The notes under the pieces: model-generated
The model's input: the letters and a program-made list of their open reading frames with translations, nothing else
What the model was told of the DNA's origin: nothing
The model's database searches: none
DNA from: Agrobacterium genomosp. 13 str. CFBP 6927
Lineage (GTDB): Bacteria; Pseudomonadota; Alphaproteobacteria; Rhizobiales; Rhizobiaceae
Length of the DNA: 63,595 nt
Direction: 5' to 3'
Assembly: GCA_900012615.1 (NCBI GenBank)
Contig: LT009756.1
Location: 1,838,457 to 1,902,051 of the forward strand
Program-made: the position numbers and the translations under genes
Part shown: piece after piece, positions 34,362 through 46,075 of the stretch
Numbering within the stretch: the first letter of the stretch is position 1
Layout of the letters: the number at the start of each line of letters is the position of its first letter

Positions 34362-34653
34362 AAATTTCTCCGAACGACCCTTGCCGGCCAGAAAACCGGC
34401 CAATGCGGAAAGGTCTAAAAGATACCGGTTCAAAAACCGGGCTTCGGACGAACACGGCTTTGCGCCGCCATCATGCCTCACCCTGTTTTTTTATGTCCTA
34501 TCCCCTCCCCTATGGAAGTTCAAGAACTGTGAGGCTCTCCCTGCAGCACTTTATGCCGCATGCGGACCGCTTGAAAGCCGAACCGCGAAGAGTTTGCCTT
34601 GATGCCTGTATAAATCGATTTAGATCGAAAGCACCAGTGGCCAGGGAGCGCAA
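34362..34653. other. Intergenic region between rplO terminator-like hairpin and secY
   Basis: No gene is visible. Near secY there is a small GCCGG/CCGGC inverted repeat (about 34384-34400) and a CCGGTTC/AACCGG repeat (34425-34440). An AT-rich stretch around 34490-34620 could carry a secY promoter, but I cannot assign boxes. Confidence 0.4.
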
Positions 34654-34681
34654 ACGCCCGGAGCGACGATGCTCCGGGCGT
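34654..34681 (-). terminator. Terminator or attenuator hairpin between rplO and secY
   Basis: 11-bp perfect stem ACGCCCGGAGC (34654-34664) / GCTCCGGGCGT (34671-34681) with a 6-base loop, beginning 15 bases after the rplO stop. Only TTT follows on the minus strand, so partial termination is more likely than a full stop. Confidence 0.7.
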
Positions 34682-34695
34682 CTGAAGTCTATATA

Positions 34696-35175
34696 TTACT
34701 CGGAGGCTTCTGCTGCAACTGCGAGAAGCTTGATCGAGCCGCCAGCCTTTTCGATCTTTTCGATTGCGGGCTTGGAAGCACCGGCAACTTCGAAAGCGAC
34801 CTTGGCCTTCAGTTCGCCGTCCGCGAGAATGCGAACGCCGTCCTTGGCGCGACGGATAACGCCGGCAGCCTTGAGAGCGGCAGCATCGATCGTTGCGGAA
34901 GCGTCGAGCTTCTTGGCGTCGATGGCGGTCTGAATGCGGCCGAGCGATACGACAACATATTCGGAAGCGAAGATGTTGTTGAAACCGCGCTTCGGCAGAC
35001 GACGGTAGATTGGCATCTGACCGCCTTCAAAACCGTTGATGGCGACGCCCGAACGAGCCTTCTGACCCTTCACACCGCGACCACCGGTCTTGCCCTTGCC
35101 GGAACCGATACCGCGACCTACGCGGATACGGTCCTTGGAGGCGCCTTCGTTGTCTCTGATTTCATTGAGTTTCAT
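34696..35175 (-). CDS. rplO: 50S ribosomal protein L15
   Basis: 159 residues: [43 protein letters not shown] is the typical glycine/lysine-rich rRNA-binding N-terminus; the globular C-terminal domain ends with KAGGSIKLL. It follows rpmD by 16 bases and is itself followed by a hairpin that may limit read-through into secY. Confidence 0.98.
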   Translation of the reverse strand: MKLNEIRDNEGASKDRIRVGRGIGSGKGKTGGRGVKGQKARSGVAINGFEGGQMPIYRRLPKRGFNNIFASEYVVVSLGRIQTAIDAKKLDASATIDAAALKAAGVIRRAKDGVRILADGELKAKVAFEVAGASKPAIEKIEKAGGSIKLLAVAAEASE

Positions 35176-35191
35176 GATAGGTTACTCCGTC

Positions 35192-35398
35192 TCACTTCTC
35201 GTCAACGACGCGAACGAGATGCTGGACCGCACGGATCATGCCGCGAACCGCAGGAGTATCTTCCAGGGTACGCTGACGATGCATCTTGTTGAGACCCAGA
35301 CCGACCAGCGTCTGACGCTGGATTGCCGGGCGGCGAATAGGGCTGCCGATCTGTTCGACCGTAACAGTCTTCTTGGCTTCAGTAGTCTTCTTGGCCAT
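35192..35398 (-). CDS. rpmD: 50S ribosomal protein L30
   Basis: 68 residues, [31 protein letters not shown], the short bacterial L30. It lies 11 bases after rpsE and 16 before rplO. Confidence 0.96.
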   Translation of the reverse strand: MAKKTTEAKKTVTVEQIGSPIRRPAIQRQTLVGLGLNKMHRQRTLEDTPAVRGMIRAVQHLVRVVDEK

Positions 35399-35409
35399 GA
35401 TCCAGCTCC

Positions 35410-35979
35410 TTATTCTTCAGAAGCGTTGCCGGAGGCGGCACGGCGAGCCTGAAGCGTTGCATACTTGAGACCGCGCTGTGCAGCGATGTCCTTCGGATGA
35501 ACCTGATGCTTCAGAGCGTCGAACGTTGCGCGAACCATGTTGTACGGGTTCGAAGAACCGGTCGACTTGGCAACAACGTCGTGAACACCCAGGGTTTCGA
35601 AAACGGCGCGCATCGGACCACCGGCGATGATACCGGTACCGGCCTTGGCCGAACGCAGCAGAACCTTGCCTGCGCCGTGACGGCCATTGACGTCGTGATG
35701 CAGCGTGCGGCCATCGCGCAGCGGAACGAAGATCAGATCGCGCTTGGCGCTCTCGGTAGCCTTACGGATGGCTTCCGGAACTTCGCGAGCCTTGCCGTGA
35801 CCGAAGCCGACGCGGCCCTTCTGGTCGCCAACGACGACGAGAGCGGCGAAGCCGAAGCGACGGCCACCCTTAACAACCTTTGCAACGCGGTTGATCGCGA
35901 CCAGCTTGTCGACGAATTCGCTATCGCGTTCTTCGCGGTTCTGGCGATCTTCGCGAGAACCTCTTTTATCCTGTGCCAT
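35410..35979 (-). CDS. rpsE: 30S ribosomal protein S5
   Basis: 189 residues. [31 protein letters not shown] contains the loop where spectinomycin-resistance changes occur in other bacteria; it looks wild type. [30 protein letters not shown] is the conserved C-terminal domain. Short basic N- and C-terminal extensions are typical of the group. It precedes rpmD. Confidence 0.98.
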   Translation of the reverse strand: MAQDKRGSREDRQNREERDSEFVDKLVAINRVAKVVKGGRRFGFAALVVVGDQKGRVGFGHGKAREVPEAIRKATESAKRDLIFVPLRDGRTLHHDVNGRHGAGKVLLRSAKAGTGIIAGGPMRAVFETLGVHDVVAKSTGSSNPYNMVRATFDALKHQVHPKDIAAQRGLKYATLQARRAASGNASEE

Positions 35980-36098
35980 TGTCCTTGTCCTTTTTCTTTT
36001 ACGGGTGGAACGGCAAACGAAAAGACCACCGGCCTCTTTGAGGAGACCCGCATGGCCCGGTGAAATTCCGCCCGGATCGTTGTCCGGGCGGAAAAAAA

Positions 36099-36461
36099 TC
36101 AGAAGTTCAGACCGCCTTCGCGGGCAGCTTCAGCCACGGCCTTGATGCGGCCATGATAGATGAACGCGCCACGGTCGAATACGACATCCTTGACGCCAGC
36201 CTTGACGGCGCGCTCGGCGACGAGCTTGCCTACGACAGCTGCTGCTGCAACGTCGGCGCCGGTCTTGAGCGAGCCGCGCAGATCGGCTTCGAGCGTGGAG
36301 GCAGACGCAAGCGTCTTGCCAGCAACATCATCGATGATCTGGGCGTAGATGTTCTTCGACGAGCGATGAACCGACAGGCGCGGGCGGCCATTGGCAACCG
36401 CCTTGATCTGGCGGCGCACACGGCTCGCGCGACGTGCAAGTGCTTCTTTCCTGCTAGCCAT
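36099..36461 (-). CDS. rplR: 50S ribosomal protein L18
   Basis: 120 residues, basic N-terminus ([36 protein letters not shown]) that binds 5S rRNA and the end [12 protein letters not shown]. It lies between rplF (12 bases) and rpsE (119 bases), where GCCCGGAC/GTCCGGGC near 36069-36090 could form a weak hairpin. Confidence 0.97.
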   Translation of the reverse strand: MASRKEALARRASRVRRQIKAVANGRPRLSVHRSSKNIYAQIIDDVAGKTLASASTLEADLRGSLKTGADVAAAAVVGKLVAERAVKAGVKDVVFDRGAFIYHGRIKAVAEAAREGGLNF

Positions 36462-36473
36462 TTCGCGTGATCC

Positions 36474-37007
36474 TTACTTCTTCTTGCCTTCTTTGCGGAC
36501 GATACGCTCTTCAGCGTACTTCACGCCCTTGCCCTTGTAGGGCTCGGGACCACGGTATTCGCGGATTTCCGCGGCAACCTGGCCAACCTGCTGCTTGTTG
36601 ATGCCGGAAACGATGATTTCCGTCGGCTTCGGAACGGCAATGGTGATGCCGACCGGAGGCTCGTAAACAACGTCGTGGGAGAAGCCGAGAGCCAGCTGCA
36701 GGTTCTTGCCCTGCATGGCGGCACGGTAACCAACGCCGTTGATTTCGAGCTTGCGCTCATAGCCGTCCTTAACACCCTTGAAGATGTTCTCGATCATCGT
36801 GCGGGACATGCCCCACTTAGAACGAGCTTCCTTGGTGCCGTTAGCGGGCGTTACGGAAACGCCGTTATCTTCGAGCTTCAGCTGGATTTCATCGTTTGCG
36901 ACGAAAAACAGTTCACCCTTCGGGCCCTTCGCAGTGACCTTCTGGCCGTCGACATTGGCCGTCACACCTGCGGGAACCGGAACGGGCTTTTTACCGATAC
37001 GAGACAT
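36474..37007 (-). CDS. rplF: 50S ribosomal protein L6
   Basis: 177 residues, two L6 repeats; [21 protein letters not shown] at the start and the [24 protein letters not shown]-terminal signature. It binds 23S rRNA near the sarcin-ricin loop. Gentamicin-type resistance variation cannot be judged. Confidence 0.98.
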   Translation of the reverse strand: MSRIGKKPVPVPAGVTANVDGQKVTAKGPKGELFFVANDEIQLKLEDNGVSVTPANGTKEARSKWGMSRTMIENIFKGVKDGYERKLEINGVGYRAAMQGKNLQLALGFSHDVVYEPPVGITIAVPKPTEIIVSGINKQQVGQVAAEIREYRGPEPYKGKGVKYAEERIVRKEGKKK

Positions 37008-37049
37008 TATTCAATCCTGTCTGTTCGTTATGGAGATCTCTACCCGGCC

Positions 37050-37448
37050 TTAGAAGACCGAGCAAAGAACCTCGCCACCAACGTTCTGTTCGCGAGCCTG
37101 GTGATCGGCCATCACGCCCTTCGGAGTCGAAAGGATGGTGATGCCGAGGCCGTTCGCGACCTGCGGAATGGACTTTACCGAGACATAAACCCGGCGGCCC
37201 GGCTTGGAAACGCGGCCGATCTCACGGATCACGGATGCGCCTTCGTAGTACTTCAGCTCGATGGTGAATTCGGACTTGCCGTTTTCGAAATCGACCTTGG
37301 AATAACCGCGAATGTAGCCCTCAGACTGCAGCACGTCGAGAACGCGTGCGCGCAGGCTGGAAGCGGGCGTGCTTACCGACGACTTGCGGCGAGCAGCACC
37401 ATTGCGGATGCGGGTGAGCATATCACCCAAAGGATCAGTCATGGTCAT
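37050..37448 (-). CDS. rpsH: 30S ribosomal protein S8
   Basis: 132 residues, [17 protein letters not shown]; the C-terminal block [26 protein letters not shown] is intact. GGAG lies 8 bases before the ATG at 37448, which is favoured over 37442. In E. coli S8 is the translational repressor of the spc operon, acting near rplE; a similar role here is inference. Confidence 0.97.
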   Translation of the reverse strand: MTMTDPLGDMLTRIRNGAARRKSSVSTPASSLRARVLDVLQSEGYIRGYSKVDFENGKSEFTIELKYYEGASVIREIGRVSKPGRRVYVSVKSIPQVANGLGITILSTPKGVMADHQAREQNVGGEVLCSVF

Positions 37449-37460
37449 GTGCCCGTCTCC

Positions 37461-37766
37461 TTACCAGCTCGACTTGACAATGCCCGGCACCTTGCCGGAA
37501 TTGCCCAGCTCACGAAGCGCGATACGCGACATCTTGAGCTTGCGATAGAACGCGCGCGGACGGCCCGTTACTTCGCAGCGGTTGCGGATACGCGTCTTCG
37601 AGCCGTCACGCGGCAGCGAAGCGAGCTTCAGAGTGGCCTTGAACCGGTCTTCGATCGGAAGGGACTGGTTCATCACGATCGCCTTCAGTGCAGCGCGCTT
37701 GGTGGCCTGCTGGGCGACCGACTTGCGGCGGCGCTTGTTCTTTTCAACTGCGCTTGTTTTCGCCAT
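37461..37766 (-). CDS. rpsN: 30S ribosomal protein S14
   Basis: 101 residues, the long zinc-free form (no CxxC pairs), with [28 protein letters not shown]. It follows rplE by 33 bases and precedes rpsH by 12. Confidence 0.97.
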   Translation of the reverse strand: MAKTSAVEKNKRRRKSVAQQATKRAALKAIVMNQSLPIEDRFKATLKLASLPRDGSKTRIRNRCEVTGRPRAFYRKLKMSRIALRELGNSGKVPGIVKSSW

Positions 37767-37799
37767 ATCGGAGTTCCTTTTCTACGCTCGTCGTTACGG

Positions 37800-38354
37800 T
37801 TAGTGACGGAACGGGAAGTTGAACTCTGTAAGCAGAGCCCGAGCTTCGTCGTCCGACGTCGCCGTCGTGCAAACGATGATGTCCATGCCCCACATCTGAT
37901 CAACCTTATCGTAGTTGATCTCAGGGAACACAATGTGTTCCTTGATGCCCATGGCGAAGTTGCCACGGCCGTCAAAGCTCTTGGGGTTCAGACCCCGGAA
38001 GTCGCGAACGCGCGGCAGCGCGATGTTGACCAGACGATCAAGGAATTCGTACATGCGGGCGCCACGAAGGGTAACCTTCGCACCGATCGGCATGCCTTCG
38101 CGTACCTTGAAACCTGCGATCGAGTTGCGAGCGCGGGTAACGACCGGCTTCTGGCCAGCAATTGCAGCCAGATCGCCGGCAGCAATGGTGGGCTTCTTGG
38201 AATCGGCAGTCGCTTCGCCAACACCCATGTTGATCACGATCTTTTCAAGCTTCGGGATCATCATCACGTTGGCGTAGGAGAACTTCTCCTGCATGGCGCC
38301 ACGGATACGGGAAACGTATTCCGTCTTGAGACGCGGCTCGTACTTATCAGCCAT
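37800..38354 (-). CDS. rplE: 50S ribosomal protein L5
   Basis: 184 residues, [22 protein letters not shown] near the start and the [24 protein letters not shown]-terminal signature. It binds 5S rRNA and contacts P-site tRNA. Its start overlaps the end of rplX by 8 bases. Confidence 0.98.
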   Translation of the reverse strand: MADKYEPRLKTEYVSRIRGAMQEKFSYANVMMIPKLEKIVINMGVGEATADSKKPTIAAGDLAAIAGQKPVVTRARNSIAGFKVREGMPIGAKVTLRGARMYEFLDRLVNIALPRVRDFRGLNPKSFDGRGNFAMGIKEHIVFPEINYDKVDQMWGMDIIVCTTATSDDEARALLTEFNFPFRH

Positions 38355-38655
38355 CGATCACTTCTCCCGAACGCTTGGCCACGCGGACCTTCTTGCCATC
38401 CACAACCGAGAAGCCAACGCGGGTCGGCTTGCCATCCTTGTCGACGATGGCGATGTTGGAGATGTGCAAGGATGCTTCCTTGTTGATGATGCCGGCTTCC
38501 TGGGCCTGGGTCTGGCGCTGGTGACGCTTCACCATGTTTACGCCACGCACAACGGCACGGTCTTCCTTCGGCATCACCTGGATTACTTCGCCGGTACGGC
38601 CCTTGTCCTTACCGGTCAATACGACAACCTTGTCGCCTTTACGAATTTTCTGCAT
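38347..38655 (-). CDS. rplX: 50S ribosomal protein L24
   Basis: 102 residues, KOW-motif protein [28 protein letters not shown]. The ATG at 38655 is preferred because GGAG sits 8 bases away; another ATG two codons earlier is only 2 bases from it. It initiates large-subunit assembly. 8-base overlap with rplE. Confidence 0.96.
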   Translation of the reverse strand: MQKIRKGDKVVVLTGKDKGRTGEVIQVMPKEDRAVVRGVNMVKRHQRQTQAQEAGIINKEASLHISNIAIVDKDGKPTRVGFSVVDGKKVRVAKRSGEVIDG

Positions 38656-38667
38656 CGCCATTGCTCC

Positions 38668-39036
38668 TTATAGTACTTCCGGAGCCAGCGAGATGATCTT
38701 CATGTGGTTCTTGGCGCGAAGTTCGCGCGGAACCGGTCCGAAGATACGGGTGCCGATGGGCTCTTTCTTGTTGTCGATAAGAACGGCTGCGTTGTTATCG
38801 AAACGGATGACGCTGCCGTCAGCGCGGCGGATGTCCTTGGCGGTGCGAACGACAACCGCCTTCATCACGTCGCCCTTCTTGACGCGGCCGCGCGGAATAG
38901 CTTCCTTGATGGAAACGACAATGATGTCGCCAACAGAAGCATATTTGCGCTTCGAGCCGCCCAGCACCTTGATGCACATGACACGACGTGCGCCGGAATT
39001 ATCCGCCACGTCGAGGTTTGTTTGCATCTGAATCAT
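38668..39036 (-). CDS. rplN: 50S ribosomal protein L14
   Basis: 122 residues, [19 protein letters not shown] start and [26 protein letters not shown] end, fully conserved. It is the first gene of the spc operon; a terminator-like hairpin separates it from rpsQ, so a promoter is expected in 39037-39180. Confidence 0.98.
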   Translation of the reverse strand: MIQMQTNLDVADNSGARRVMCIKVLGGSKRKYASVGDIIVVSIKEAIPRGRVKKGDVMKAVVVRTAKDIRRADGSVIRFDNNAAVLIDNKKEPIGTRIFGPVPRELRAKNHMKIISLAPEVL

Positions 39037-39182
39037 GTCAGGTCGCCTTCTTGTTGTTACCGGAACGGTTGGGCAAACTCTCCCGAGCGAGCCCCCTGCC
39101 CCAGCTTATGAATATCTCTTTTTTTGCGCGGAAATGTCGTGACAGGGTGGTTTCCCAAGGGACCTTCCGTGCGCATCAAAGC

Positions 39183-39207
39183 AAAAGACGCTCGATTCAC
39201 GAGCGTC
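39183..39207 (-). terminator. Intrinsic terminator at the S10/spc boundary
   Basis: On the minus strand GACGCTCG-TGAAT-CGAGCGTC is followed by TTTTGC. It lies 63 bases after the rpsQ stop in a 234-base gap, the longest spacing within the ribosomal protein run between rpsJ and rplO, and marks the same operon boundary as in E. coli. Confidence 0.8.
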
Positions 39208-39270
39208 CTTGCGGTGCTTCATACAGGATTTCGCGCCAAGTACAAGAGACCTGGCGCGATTCTGATGAAA

Positions 39271-39507
39271 TTAAGCCTGGGCGGATACAACCGTCCAGCG
39301 CTTGTCCTTGGAGATCGGTGCGCATTCCTCGATGGAAACGACATCGCCGACCTTATACTGATTGTTTTCGTCGTGCGCCTTGTACTTCTTCGAACGGCGA
39401 ACGGTCTTCTGAAGCAGCGGGTGAGCGAATCGACGCTCAACGCGGACAACGACAGTCTTCTCGTTCTTGTCGGACACTACGACGCCCTGCAGAATGCGTT
39501 TCGGCAT
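39271..39507 (-). CDS. rpsQ: 30S ribosomal protein S17
   Basis: 78 residues, [21 protein letters not shown] and [29 protein letters not shown]-fold protein binding 16S rRNA. It is the last gene of the S10 operon, followed by a terminator. Confidence 0.97.
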   Translation of the reverse strand: MPKRILQGVVVSDKNEKTVVVRVERRFAHPLLQKTVRRSKKYKAHDENNQYKVGDVVSIEECAPISKDKRWTVVSAQA

Positions 39508-39518
39508 ATTATTTTTCC

Positions 39519-39719
39519 TTAGGCCTTGGCTTCTGCCGCCTTCTGGCGGGCAATGGTTTTAACGCGGGCGATGTCCTTGCGGACTTCGTTGATGCGCGAG
39601 GACTTCTCCAGCTGACCAGTTGCCTTCTGGAAGCGCAGGTTGAACTGCTCCTTCTTCAGATCGGCGAGCTTGTCCTTGAGCTGGTCGGCGCTGAGGCCGC
39701 GAACTTCATCGGCTTTCAT
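39519..39719 (-). CDS. rpmC: 50S ribosomal protein L29
   Basis: 66 residues, two long helices ([42 protein letters not shown]). It sits at the exit tunnel with L23. 11 bases from rpsQ and 12 from rplP. Confidence 0.97.
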   Translation of the reverse strand: MKADEVRGLSADQLKDKLADLKKEQFNLRFQKATGQLEKSSRINEVRKDIARVKTIARQKAAEAKA

Positions 39720-39731
39720 GTGCCTTGCTCC

Positions 39732-40145
39732 TTACTCTGCGATGCGCTGTACGAAGCGCGTCTTGACCGAGAGCTTGGCAGCGCCGAGACGAAGCGCCTC
39801 ACGGGCGATCTCCTCGGACACACCGTCGATCTCGAACATCATACGACCGGGCTTGACCTTGCATGCCCAGTAATCGACCGAACCCTTGCCCTTACCCATA
39901 CGAACTTCGGTCGGCTTTGCCGTAACCGGAACGTCAGGGAATACGCGGATCCACACACGACCTGCGCGCTTCATGTAACGCGTGATCGCGCGGCGGGCCG
40001 CTTCGATCTCGCGTGCGTTCACGCGGTTCGGTTCCTGCGACTTCAAGCCGAATTCACCGAATGCCAGGTCAAAGCCGCCCTTGGCGACGCCCTTGATGCG
40101 TCCCTTGAACTGCTTACGGTACTTAGTACGCTTTGGCTGCAACAT
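39732..40145 (-). CDS. rplP: 50S ribosomal protein L16
   Basis: 137 residues, [19 protein letters not shown] start, with [39 protein letters not shown] in the middle. It binds near the A site. Conserved arginine-rich patches are intact. Confidence 0.98.
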   Translation of the reverse strand: MLQPKRTKYRKQFKGRIKGVAKGGFDLAFGEFGLKSQEPNRVNAREIEAARRAITRYMKRAGRVWIRVFPDVPVTAKPTEVRMGKGKGSVDYWACKVKPGRMMFEIDGVSEEIAREALRLGAAKLSVKTRFVQRIAE

Positions 40146-40183
40146 TTTCTTACTTCTCCGAGCTTATCTTTCGCCAGCGTCAA

Positions 40184-40915
40184 TCAAGCGTTTTCGCGAC
40201 GACGATCGGGACGATCGCCACGCTCACGGCTTGCAGGGCCCTGTGCGTCGCCTTCGAGACCGCGACGCTCAGAAGCCATCGGATCGTGCTCAAGGATTTC
40301 GCCCTTGAAGATCCAGACCTTGATGCCGCAGATGCCGAATGCGGTTTCAGCTTCTGCCGTGCCGTAATCGATGTCCGCACGCAGCGTGTGCAGCGGAACG
40401 CGGCCTTCGCGGTACCATTCGGTACGAGCGATTTCAGCACCGCCGAGACGGCCGCCGCAGGTGATCTTGATGCCTTCGGCGCCAAGACGCATTGCGGACT
40501 GAACAGCACGCTTCATCGCACGGCGGAAAGCCACGCGGCGCTCGAGCTGCTGAGCGATCGACTGGGCAACCAGCGTCGCGTCGATTTCCGGCTTGCGCAC
40601 TTCAACGATGTTGAGGTGCGTTTCGGAGTCGGTCATCTCGGAAAGCTTCTTGCGAAGCTTCTCGATGTCCGCGCCCTTCTTGCCGATGATCAGACCCGGA
40701 CGAGCCGAGTGGATCGTGACGCGGCACTTCTTGTGCGGACGCTCGATGACCACCTTGGCGATACCGGCCTGCTTGAGTTCCTTGATCAGGTAAGCCCGGA
40801 TCTTCAGGTCTTCATGCAGAAGCTTGCCGTATTCGGCAGTGTCAGCGTACCAACGGCTATCCCAGGTACGGTTGATGCCGAGGCGGAAGCCGATCGGATT
40901 GATTTTCTGACCCAT
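40184..40915 (-). CDS. rpsC: 30S ribosomal protein S3
   Basis: 243 residues, [24 protein letters not shown], then a KH domain ([20 protein letters not shown], about 53-72) and the C-terminal domain ending in a charged tail ([28 protein letters not shown]). It helps form the mRNA entry helicase with S4 and S5. One-base overlap with rplV. Confidence 0.98.
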   Translation of the reverse strand: MGQKINPIGFRLGINRTWDSRWYADTAEYGKLLHEDLKIRAYLIKELKQAGIAKVVIERPHKKCRVTIHSARPGLIIGKKGADIEKLRKKLSEMTDSETHLNIVEVRKPEIDATLVAQSIAQQLERRVAFRRAMKRAVQSAMRLGAEGIKITCGGRLGGAEIARTEWYREGRVPLHTLRADIDYGTAEAETAFGICGIKVWIFKGEILEHDPMASERRGLEGDAQGPASRERGDRPDRRRENA

Positions 40916-41304
40916 TATGCGGCCTCCCCTTTTTCCTCAACTTCACGAACAACGATCGTGAGGTGAGAGAACGGCTTTTCAATGCGAGATGCACGACCAC
41001 GGCCACGGGCGTGGAAACGCTTCATGGTGATGGACTTGCCAACATAGGCCTCGGCGACGACGAGAGCGTCGACGTCGAGGTCATGGTTGTTTTCCGCATT
41101 GGCAATCGCAGATTCGAGCGTCTTCTTGACGGTGCCTGCGATGCGCTTGCGGGAGAATTCGAGCTCGGCGAGAGCGCGATCAACCTTCTTGCCACGGATA
41201 AGAGCGGCAACCAGGTTCAGTTTCTGGGGGCTGACGCGGAGCGTACGGGCAATGGCCTGAGCCTCATTGTCCTTCAGCCGGCGTTCGGTCTTAGCCTTCG
41301 CCAT
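40915..41304 (-). CDS. rplV: 50S ribosomal protein L22
   Basis: 129 residues; the loop [35 protein letters not shown] reaches into the exit tunnel (site of macrolide-resistance changes elsewhere) and appears full length. It lies 2 bases after rpsS and overlaps rpsC by one base. Confidence 0.98.
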   Translation of the reverse strand: MAKAKTERRLKDNEAQAIARTLRVSPQKLNLVAALIRGKKVDRALAELEFSRKRIAGTVKKTLESAIANAENNHDLDVDALVVAEAYVGKSITMKRFHARGRGRASRIEKPFSHLTIVVREVEEKGEAA

Positions 41305-41306
41305 GA

Positions 41307-41585
41307 TTACTTCCTCTTTGCCTTCTTGTCCGCGCCGTGACCGTAATAGGTACGGGTCGGAGAGAATTCACCGAACTTGTGTCCGACCATGTCTTCGTTG
41401 ACGGAGACGGGCACATGCTTGCTGCCGTTATAAACGCCGAAGGTCAGACCGACGAACTGCGGCAGGATCGTGGAGCGACGGCTCCAGATCTTGATTACTT
41501 CGTTACGTCCGCTCTCGCGCACCTTCTCAGCCTTGGTGAGAAGATAGCCGTCAACAAACGGACCTTTCCATACTGAACGAGCCAT
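41307..41585 (-). CDS. rpsS: 30S ribosomal protein S19
   Basis: 92 residues, [42 protein letters not shown] and [21 protein letters not shown] are the canonical blocks. It lies between rplB and rplV. Confidence 0.98.
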   Translation of the reverse strand: MARSVWKGPFVDGYLLTKAEKVRESGRNEVIKIWSRRSTILPQFVGLTFGVYNGSKHVPVSVNEDMVGHKFGEFSPTRTYYGHGADKKAKRK

Positions 41586-41600
41586 TAGTGACTACCTCTC

Positions 41601-42437
41601 TTACTTCTTACGCTGATGGCGCGAGCGCATGATGAACTTGTCGGTCGACTTGTTCGAACGGGTGCGCTTGCCCTTCGTGGGCTTGCCCCACGGAGTAACC
41701 GGGTGGCGACCACCCGACGTGCGACCTTCACCACCACCGTGCGGGTGGTCGACCGGGTTCATGACGACGCCGCGAACGTGCGGACGCTTGCCACGCCAAC
41801 GCGAACGACCAGCCTTGCCATCGTTGATGTTGCCGTGATCCGAGTTCGAAACAGCGCCGATCGATGCGAGGCACGAGCCATGCACCAGACGCTGTTCGCC
41901 CGAGTTGAGACGCAGGATGGCCATACCGGCATCGCGGCCGACGAGCTGGACATACGTACCGGCGGAGCGAGCGATCTGACCGCCCTTGCCCGGCTTCATC
42001 TCGACGTTGTGGATGATCGAACCGACCGGAATGTACTGAAGCGGCATGGTGTTGCCGGGCTTCACGTCCACTGCCTTGTCGGAGGCGATCACCTTGTCAC
42101 CGGCAGCGAGACGCTGTGGCGCGAGAATGTAAGCCTGTTCGCCGTCGGTATACGTAACCAGCGCGATGAACGCGGTGCGGTTGGGGTCGTATTCCAGACG
42201 CTCAACGGTGCCTTCAACGTCGAACTTGCGACGCTTGAAATCCACCAGACGATAGGTCCGCTTGTGACCGCCACCCTGGAAACGGACGGTGATCCGGCCC
42301 TGGTTGTTGCGGCCACCCTTGGAGCTGAGGCCCTGGGTGAGAGCCTTTACCGGCTTGCCCTTGTAGAGCGAAGCGCGGTCCACGATAACCAGCTGGCGCT
42401 GGCTCGGCGTGGTCGGATTGAAACTTTTCAATGCCAT
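41601..42437 (-). CDS. rplB: 50S ribosomal protein L2
   Basis: 278 residues. The conserved peptidyl-transferase-proximal histidine lies in [37 protein letters not shown] sequence opens the RNA-binding domain. C-terminus [20 protein letters not shown]. It follows rplW by 43 bases. Confidence 0.98.
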   Translation of the reverse strand: MALKSFNPTTPSQRQLVIVDRASLYKGKPVKALTQGLSSKGGRNNQGRITVRFQGGGHKRTYRLVDFKRRKFDVEGTVERLEYDPNRTAFIALVTYTDGEQAYILAPQRLAAGDKVIASDKAVDVKPGNTMPLQYIPVGSIIHNVEMKPGKGGQIARSAGTYVQLVGRDAGMAILRLNSGEQRLVHGSCLASIGAVSNSDHGNINDGKAGRSRWRGKRPHVRGVVMNPVDHPHGGGEGRTSGGRHPVTPWGKPTKGKRTRSNKSTDKFIMRSRHQRKK

Positions 42438-42480
42438 ATTCTTGTTCCCTTTTGGGTCTTTGCCCGCTTGGGCCTAACCT

Positions 42481-42774
42481 TTAGAGTCCGGTGGACACGT
42501 CGATGGATTGACCTTCGGCGAGCGTAACGACGGCTTTCTTGACGTCCTTAAGCTTACCGGCGAACCCACGGAAACGACGGGTCTTACCCTTGCGGATAAG
42601 CGTGTTCACAGCCGTGACTTTGACACCGAAGAGAGCTTCCACGGCAGCCTTGATTTCAGGCTTGGAAGCGCTCTTGGCGACGTTGAATACGACCTGGTTC
42701 TGTTCGGATACCAGCGTCGACTTTTCCGTGATCGAAGGAGATACGATCACATCGTAGTGGCGAAGATCCGTCAT
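42481..42774 (-). CDS. rplW: 50S ribosomal protein L23
   Basis: 97 residues, [27 protein letters not shown]; exit-tunnel docking site of trigger factor and SRP. It overlaps the rplD stop by 4 bases. Confidence 0.97.
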   Translation of the reverse strand: MTDLRHYDVIVSPSITEKSTLVSEQNQVVFNVAKSASKPEIKAAVEALFGVKVTAVNTLIRKGKTRRFRGFAGKLKDVKKAVVTLAEGQSIDVSTGL

Positions 42775-43391
42775 TTGAACCGCTCCTCCAGAGCCTCTAC
42801 AGCAGCCTTGGAAAGCACCAGCTTGCCACGGCGCAGGATGTCGTAAACATTGATGCCCTGTACCGGCAGAACGTCCACATTCGGGATGTTCTGGGCTGCG
42901 AGCTTGAAGTTGCCATCAAGTTCAGCGCCACCGATAACGAGAGCGTTGGTCAGGCCAAGCGAAGCGAAGCTGCCCAGCAGAGCCTTGGTCTTTGCTTCGG
43001 ACGCAACGAGCTGATCGACGATGATCAGTTCTTCAGCCTTCAGCTTTGCAGACAAAGCGTGACGCAGAGCAAGCGCGCGAACCTTCTTGGGAAGGTCGTG
43101 GGCGTGGCTGCGAACGACCGGGCCGTGGGCCTTGCCGCCGCCGCGGAACTGCGGTGCGCGAGCCGAATGGTGACGAGCGCGGCCCGTACCCTTCTGCTTG
43201 TACATCTTCGCGCCGGTGCGGGAAACTTCCGACCGGTTCTTGGACTTGTGGGTTCCCTGCTGCTTCTTTGCAAGCTGCCAGCGAACCATGCGGGCCAGGA
43301 TGTCCTGGCGGGGGTCGAGGCCGAAGATCTCATCCGACAGAGAAACCTTGCCGGCGTCTTTTCCCTCGAGGGTCTTGACGTTCAATTCCAT
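42771..43391 (-). CDS. rplD: 50S ribosomal protein L4
   Basis: 206 residues. The extended loop [15 protein letters not shown] segment appears as [30 protein letters not shown]. In E. coli L4 represses the S10 operon through its leader; whether that holds here is unknown. 12 bases from rplC. Confidence 0.98.
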   Translation of the reverse strand: MELNVKTLEGKDAGKVSLSDEIFGLDPRQDILARMVRWQLAKKQQGTHKSKNRSEVSRTGAKMYKQKGTGRARHHSARAPQFRGGGKAHGPVVRSHAHDLPKKVRALALRHALSAKLKAEELIIVDQLVASEAKTKALLGSFASLGLTNALVIGGAELDGNFKLAAQNIPNVDVLPVQGINVYDILRRGKLVLSKAAVEALEERFK

Positions 43392-43403
43392 GATAAGGCT
43401 CCC

Positions 43404-44045
43404 TTACTTCGCAGCCGACTTGACGGCGTCGCGGACGATGATCCAGGAACCCTTCGAGCCGGGAACTGCACCCTTCACGAGGATGAGGCCACGGTCTTCA
43501 TCGGTCGAAACGACTTCGAGGTTCTGGGTCGTAACGCGCGTCTGGCCCATATGACCAGCCATGCGCTTGCCCTTCCAGACGCGGCCCGGATCCTGGTTGT
43601 TACCGGTCGAACCGTGTGCACGGTGCGATACGGAGTTACCGTGCGAAGCGCGGCCACCACCGAAGTTGTGACGCTTCATAGCACCGGCAAAGCCCTTACC
43701 GATCGTGGTTCCAGTGACGTCGACCAGCTGGCCGGACTGAAAATGATTTGCGGTCAGTGTTGCACCGATGTCGATCAGGTTCTCGGGGGAAACCCGGAAC
43801 TCGACGAGCTTAGCTTTCGGTTCGACATTGGCAGCGGCAAAATGACCGCGAAGCGCCTTCGTCGTGTTCTTGACCTTGGACTGGCCGGCACCGAGCTGAA
43901 CTGCGGTATAGCCATTCTTGTCTTCCGTGCGCTGGGCAACGACTTGTACGTTATCCAGTCGCAATACTGTTACAGGGATATGTTCACCTGCGTCATTATA
44001 GACGCGTGTCATACCCACTTTCTGTGCAATCACACCTGAACGCAT
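43404..44045 (-). CDS. rplC: 50S ribosomal protein L3
   Basis: 213 residues from the ATG at 44045 ([20 protein letters not shown]). The glutamine-methylated loop is [43 protein letters not shown] long upstream extension of the frame to 44120 has no support. The 168-base gap to rpsJ may form part of the mRNA's regulatory structure. Confidence 0.98.
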   Translation of the reverse strand: MRSGVIAQKVGMTRVYNDAGEHIPVTVLRLDNVQVVAQRTEDKNGYTAVQLGAGQSKVKNTTKALRGHFAAANVEPKAKLVEFRVSPENLIDIGATLTANHFQSGQLVDVTGTTIGKGFAGAMKRHNFGGGRASHGNSVSHRAHGSTGNNQDPGRVWKGKRMAGHMGQTRVTTQNLEVVSTDEDRGLILVKGAVPGSKGSWIIVRDAVKSAAK

Positions 44046-44213
44046 TGGTTCATCCTCTTGCGAGCCTTGAAGGGAAAACCCTCTCTGGCCTTTGTTAAGG
44101 AGTGCCCTTCGACATCTCACGATGTTTCCGGTCTCCGGTTTGGAAGTCGTTGGATTGCTCCACGTACCTTCCTTGTTATTTCAGCCCTCACCTTGGATGG
44201 ATCGGGCCGGGTC

Positions 44214-44522
44214 TTAGAGCTTGATTTCCACGTCAACGCCAGCAGCGAGGTCGAGCTTCATCAGAGCATCGACAGTCTGCGGGGTGGGGTCAACGATATC
44301 GAGAAGACGCTTGTGCGTCCGCATTTCGAACTGTTCACGGCTCTTCTTATCAACGTGGGGAGAGCGGTTGACGGTAAACTTTTCGATGCGGGTGGGGAGC
44401 GGAACCGGGCCGCGAACGCTGGCGCCGGTGCGCTTTGCGGTCGACACGATTTCACGGGTAGAGGCATCGAGGATCCGGTGATCGAACGCCTTGAGGCGGA
44501 TACGGATATTCTGGCCGTTCAT
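44214..44522 (-). CDS. rpsJ: 30S ribosomal protein S10
   Basis: 102 residues, [26 protein letters not shown]; first gene of the S10 operon and also NusE, the antitermination partner of Nus[31 protein letters not shown] is the conserved core. Confidence 0.98.
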
Positions 44523-44713
44523 TCGTCTTGTCCTTGTTCTTTGTTATTCGTTTCCGCACGCGGAAACACATGAACTTCTATTGATCGTGGCGCCGCAGAT
44601 TTTCAAAAATCGAGAGAGATGCGCGTCGCACCCCAATCATTTCGGTAGTCTGTATTGCTAAAAAACACCGCGCTTCGCAATCGCTTGCGAATCCAGCGGT
44701 GATTGTGAGTGCG
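44523..44713. other. Leader of the S10 operon
   Basis: About 190 bases between the candidate promoter and rpsJ. GCAAGCGATTGCGAAGCG-type and GCGCGTAAACGCGC inverted repeats are visible on the minus strand. A regulatory leader is likely by analogy with other S10 operons, but I see no match to the E. coli L4-binding leader. Confidence 0.4.
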
Positions 44714-44742
44714 CGTTTACGCGCTTTCACCGAATTTTTCAA
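44714..44742 (-). promoter_or_regulatory. Candidate promoter of the S10 operon
   Basis: On the minus strand TTGAAA (44742-44737), 17 bases, TAAACG (44719-44714). It lies immediately after the tuf terminator, where the S10 operon must be restarted. Confidence 0.4.
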
Positions 44743-44746
44743 GCAC

Positions 44747-44793
44747 TAAAAATGCAACGCCGCCAGGCTTTTTATGAAAAGTCCGGCGGCGGT
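44747..44793 (-). terminator. Intrinsic terminator after tuf
   Basis: On the minus strand a 16-17 bp stem with one A/C mismatch (ACCGCCGCCGGACTTTT with AAAAGCCTGGCGGCGTT, loop CATA) is followed by GCATTTTTA. It begins 41 bases after the tuf stop. A competing hairpin GGCGGTG-TTATTC-ACACCGCC lies just before it. Confidence 0.8.
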
Positions 44794-44834
44794 GTTATTC
44801 ACACCGCCGACAGTCAGAATTTCAACAGTCGAAA

Positions 44835-46010
<1,176 letters not shown>

Positions 46011-46075
46011 TAGTGGCTCTCCATTCTTGTCCCTTGACGGGAATAATCTTCAAAATTCGGTGGGGCGTACCCCGA

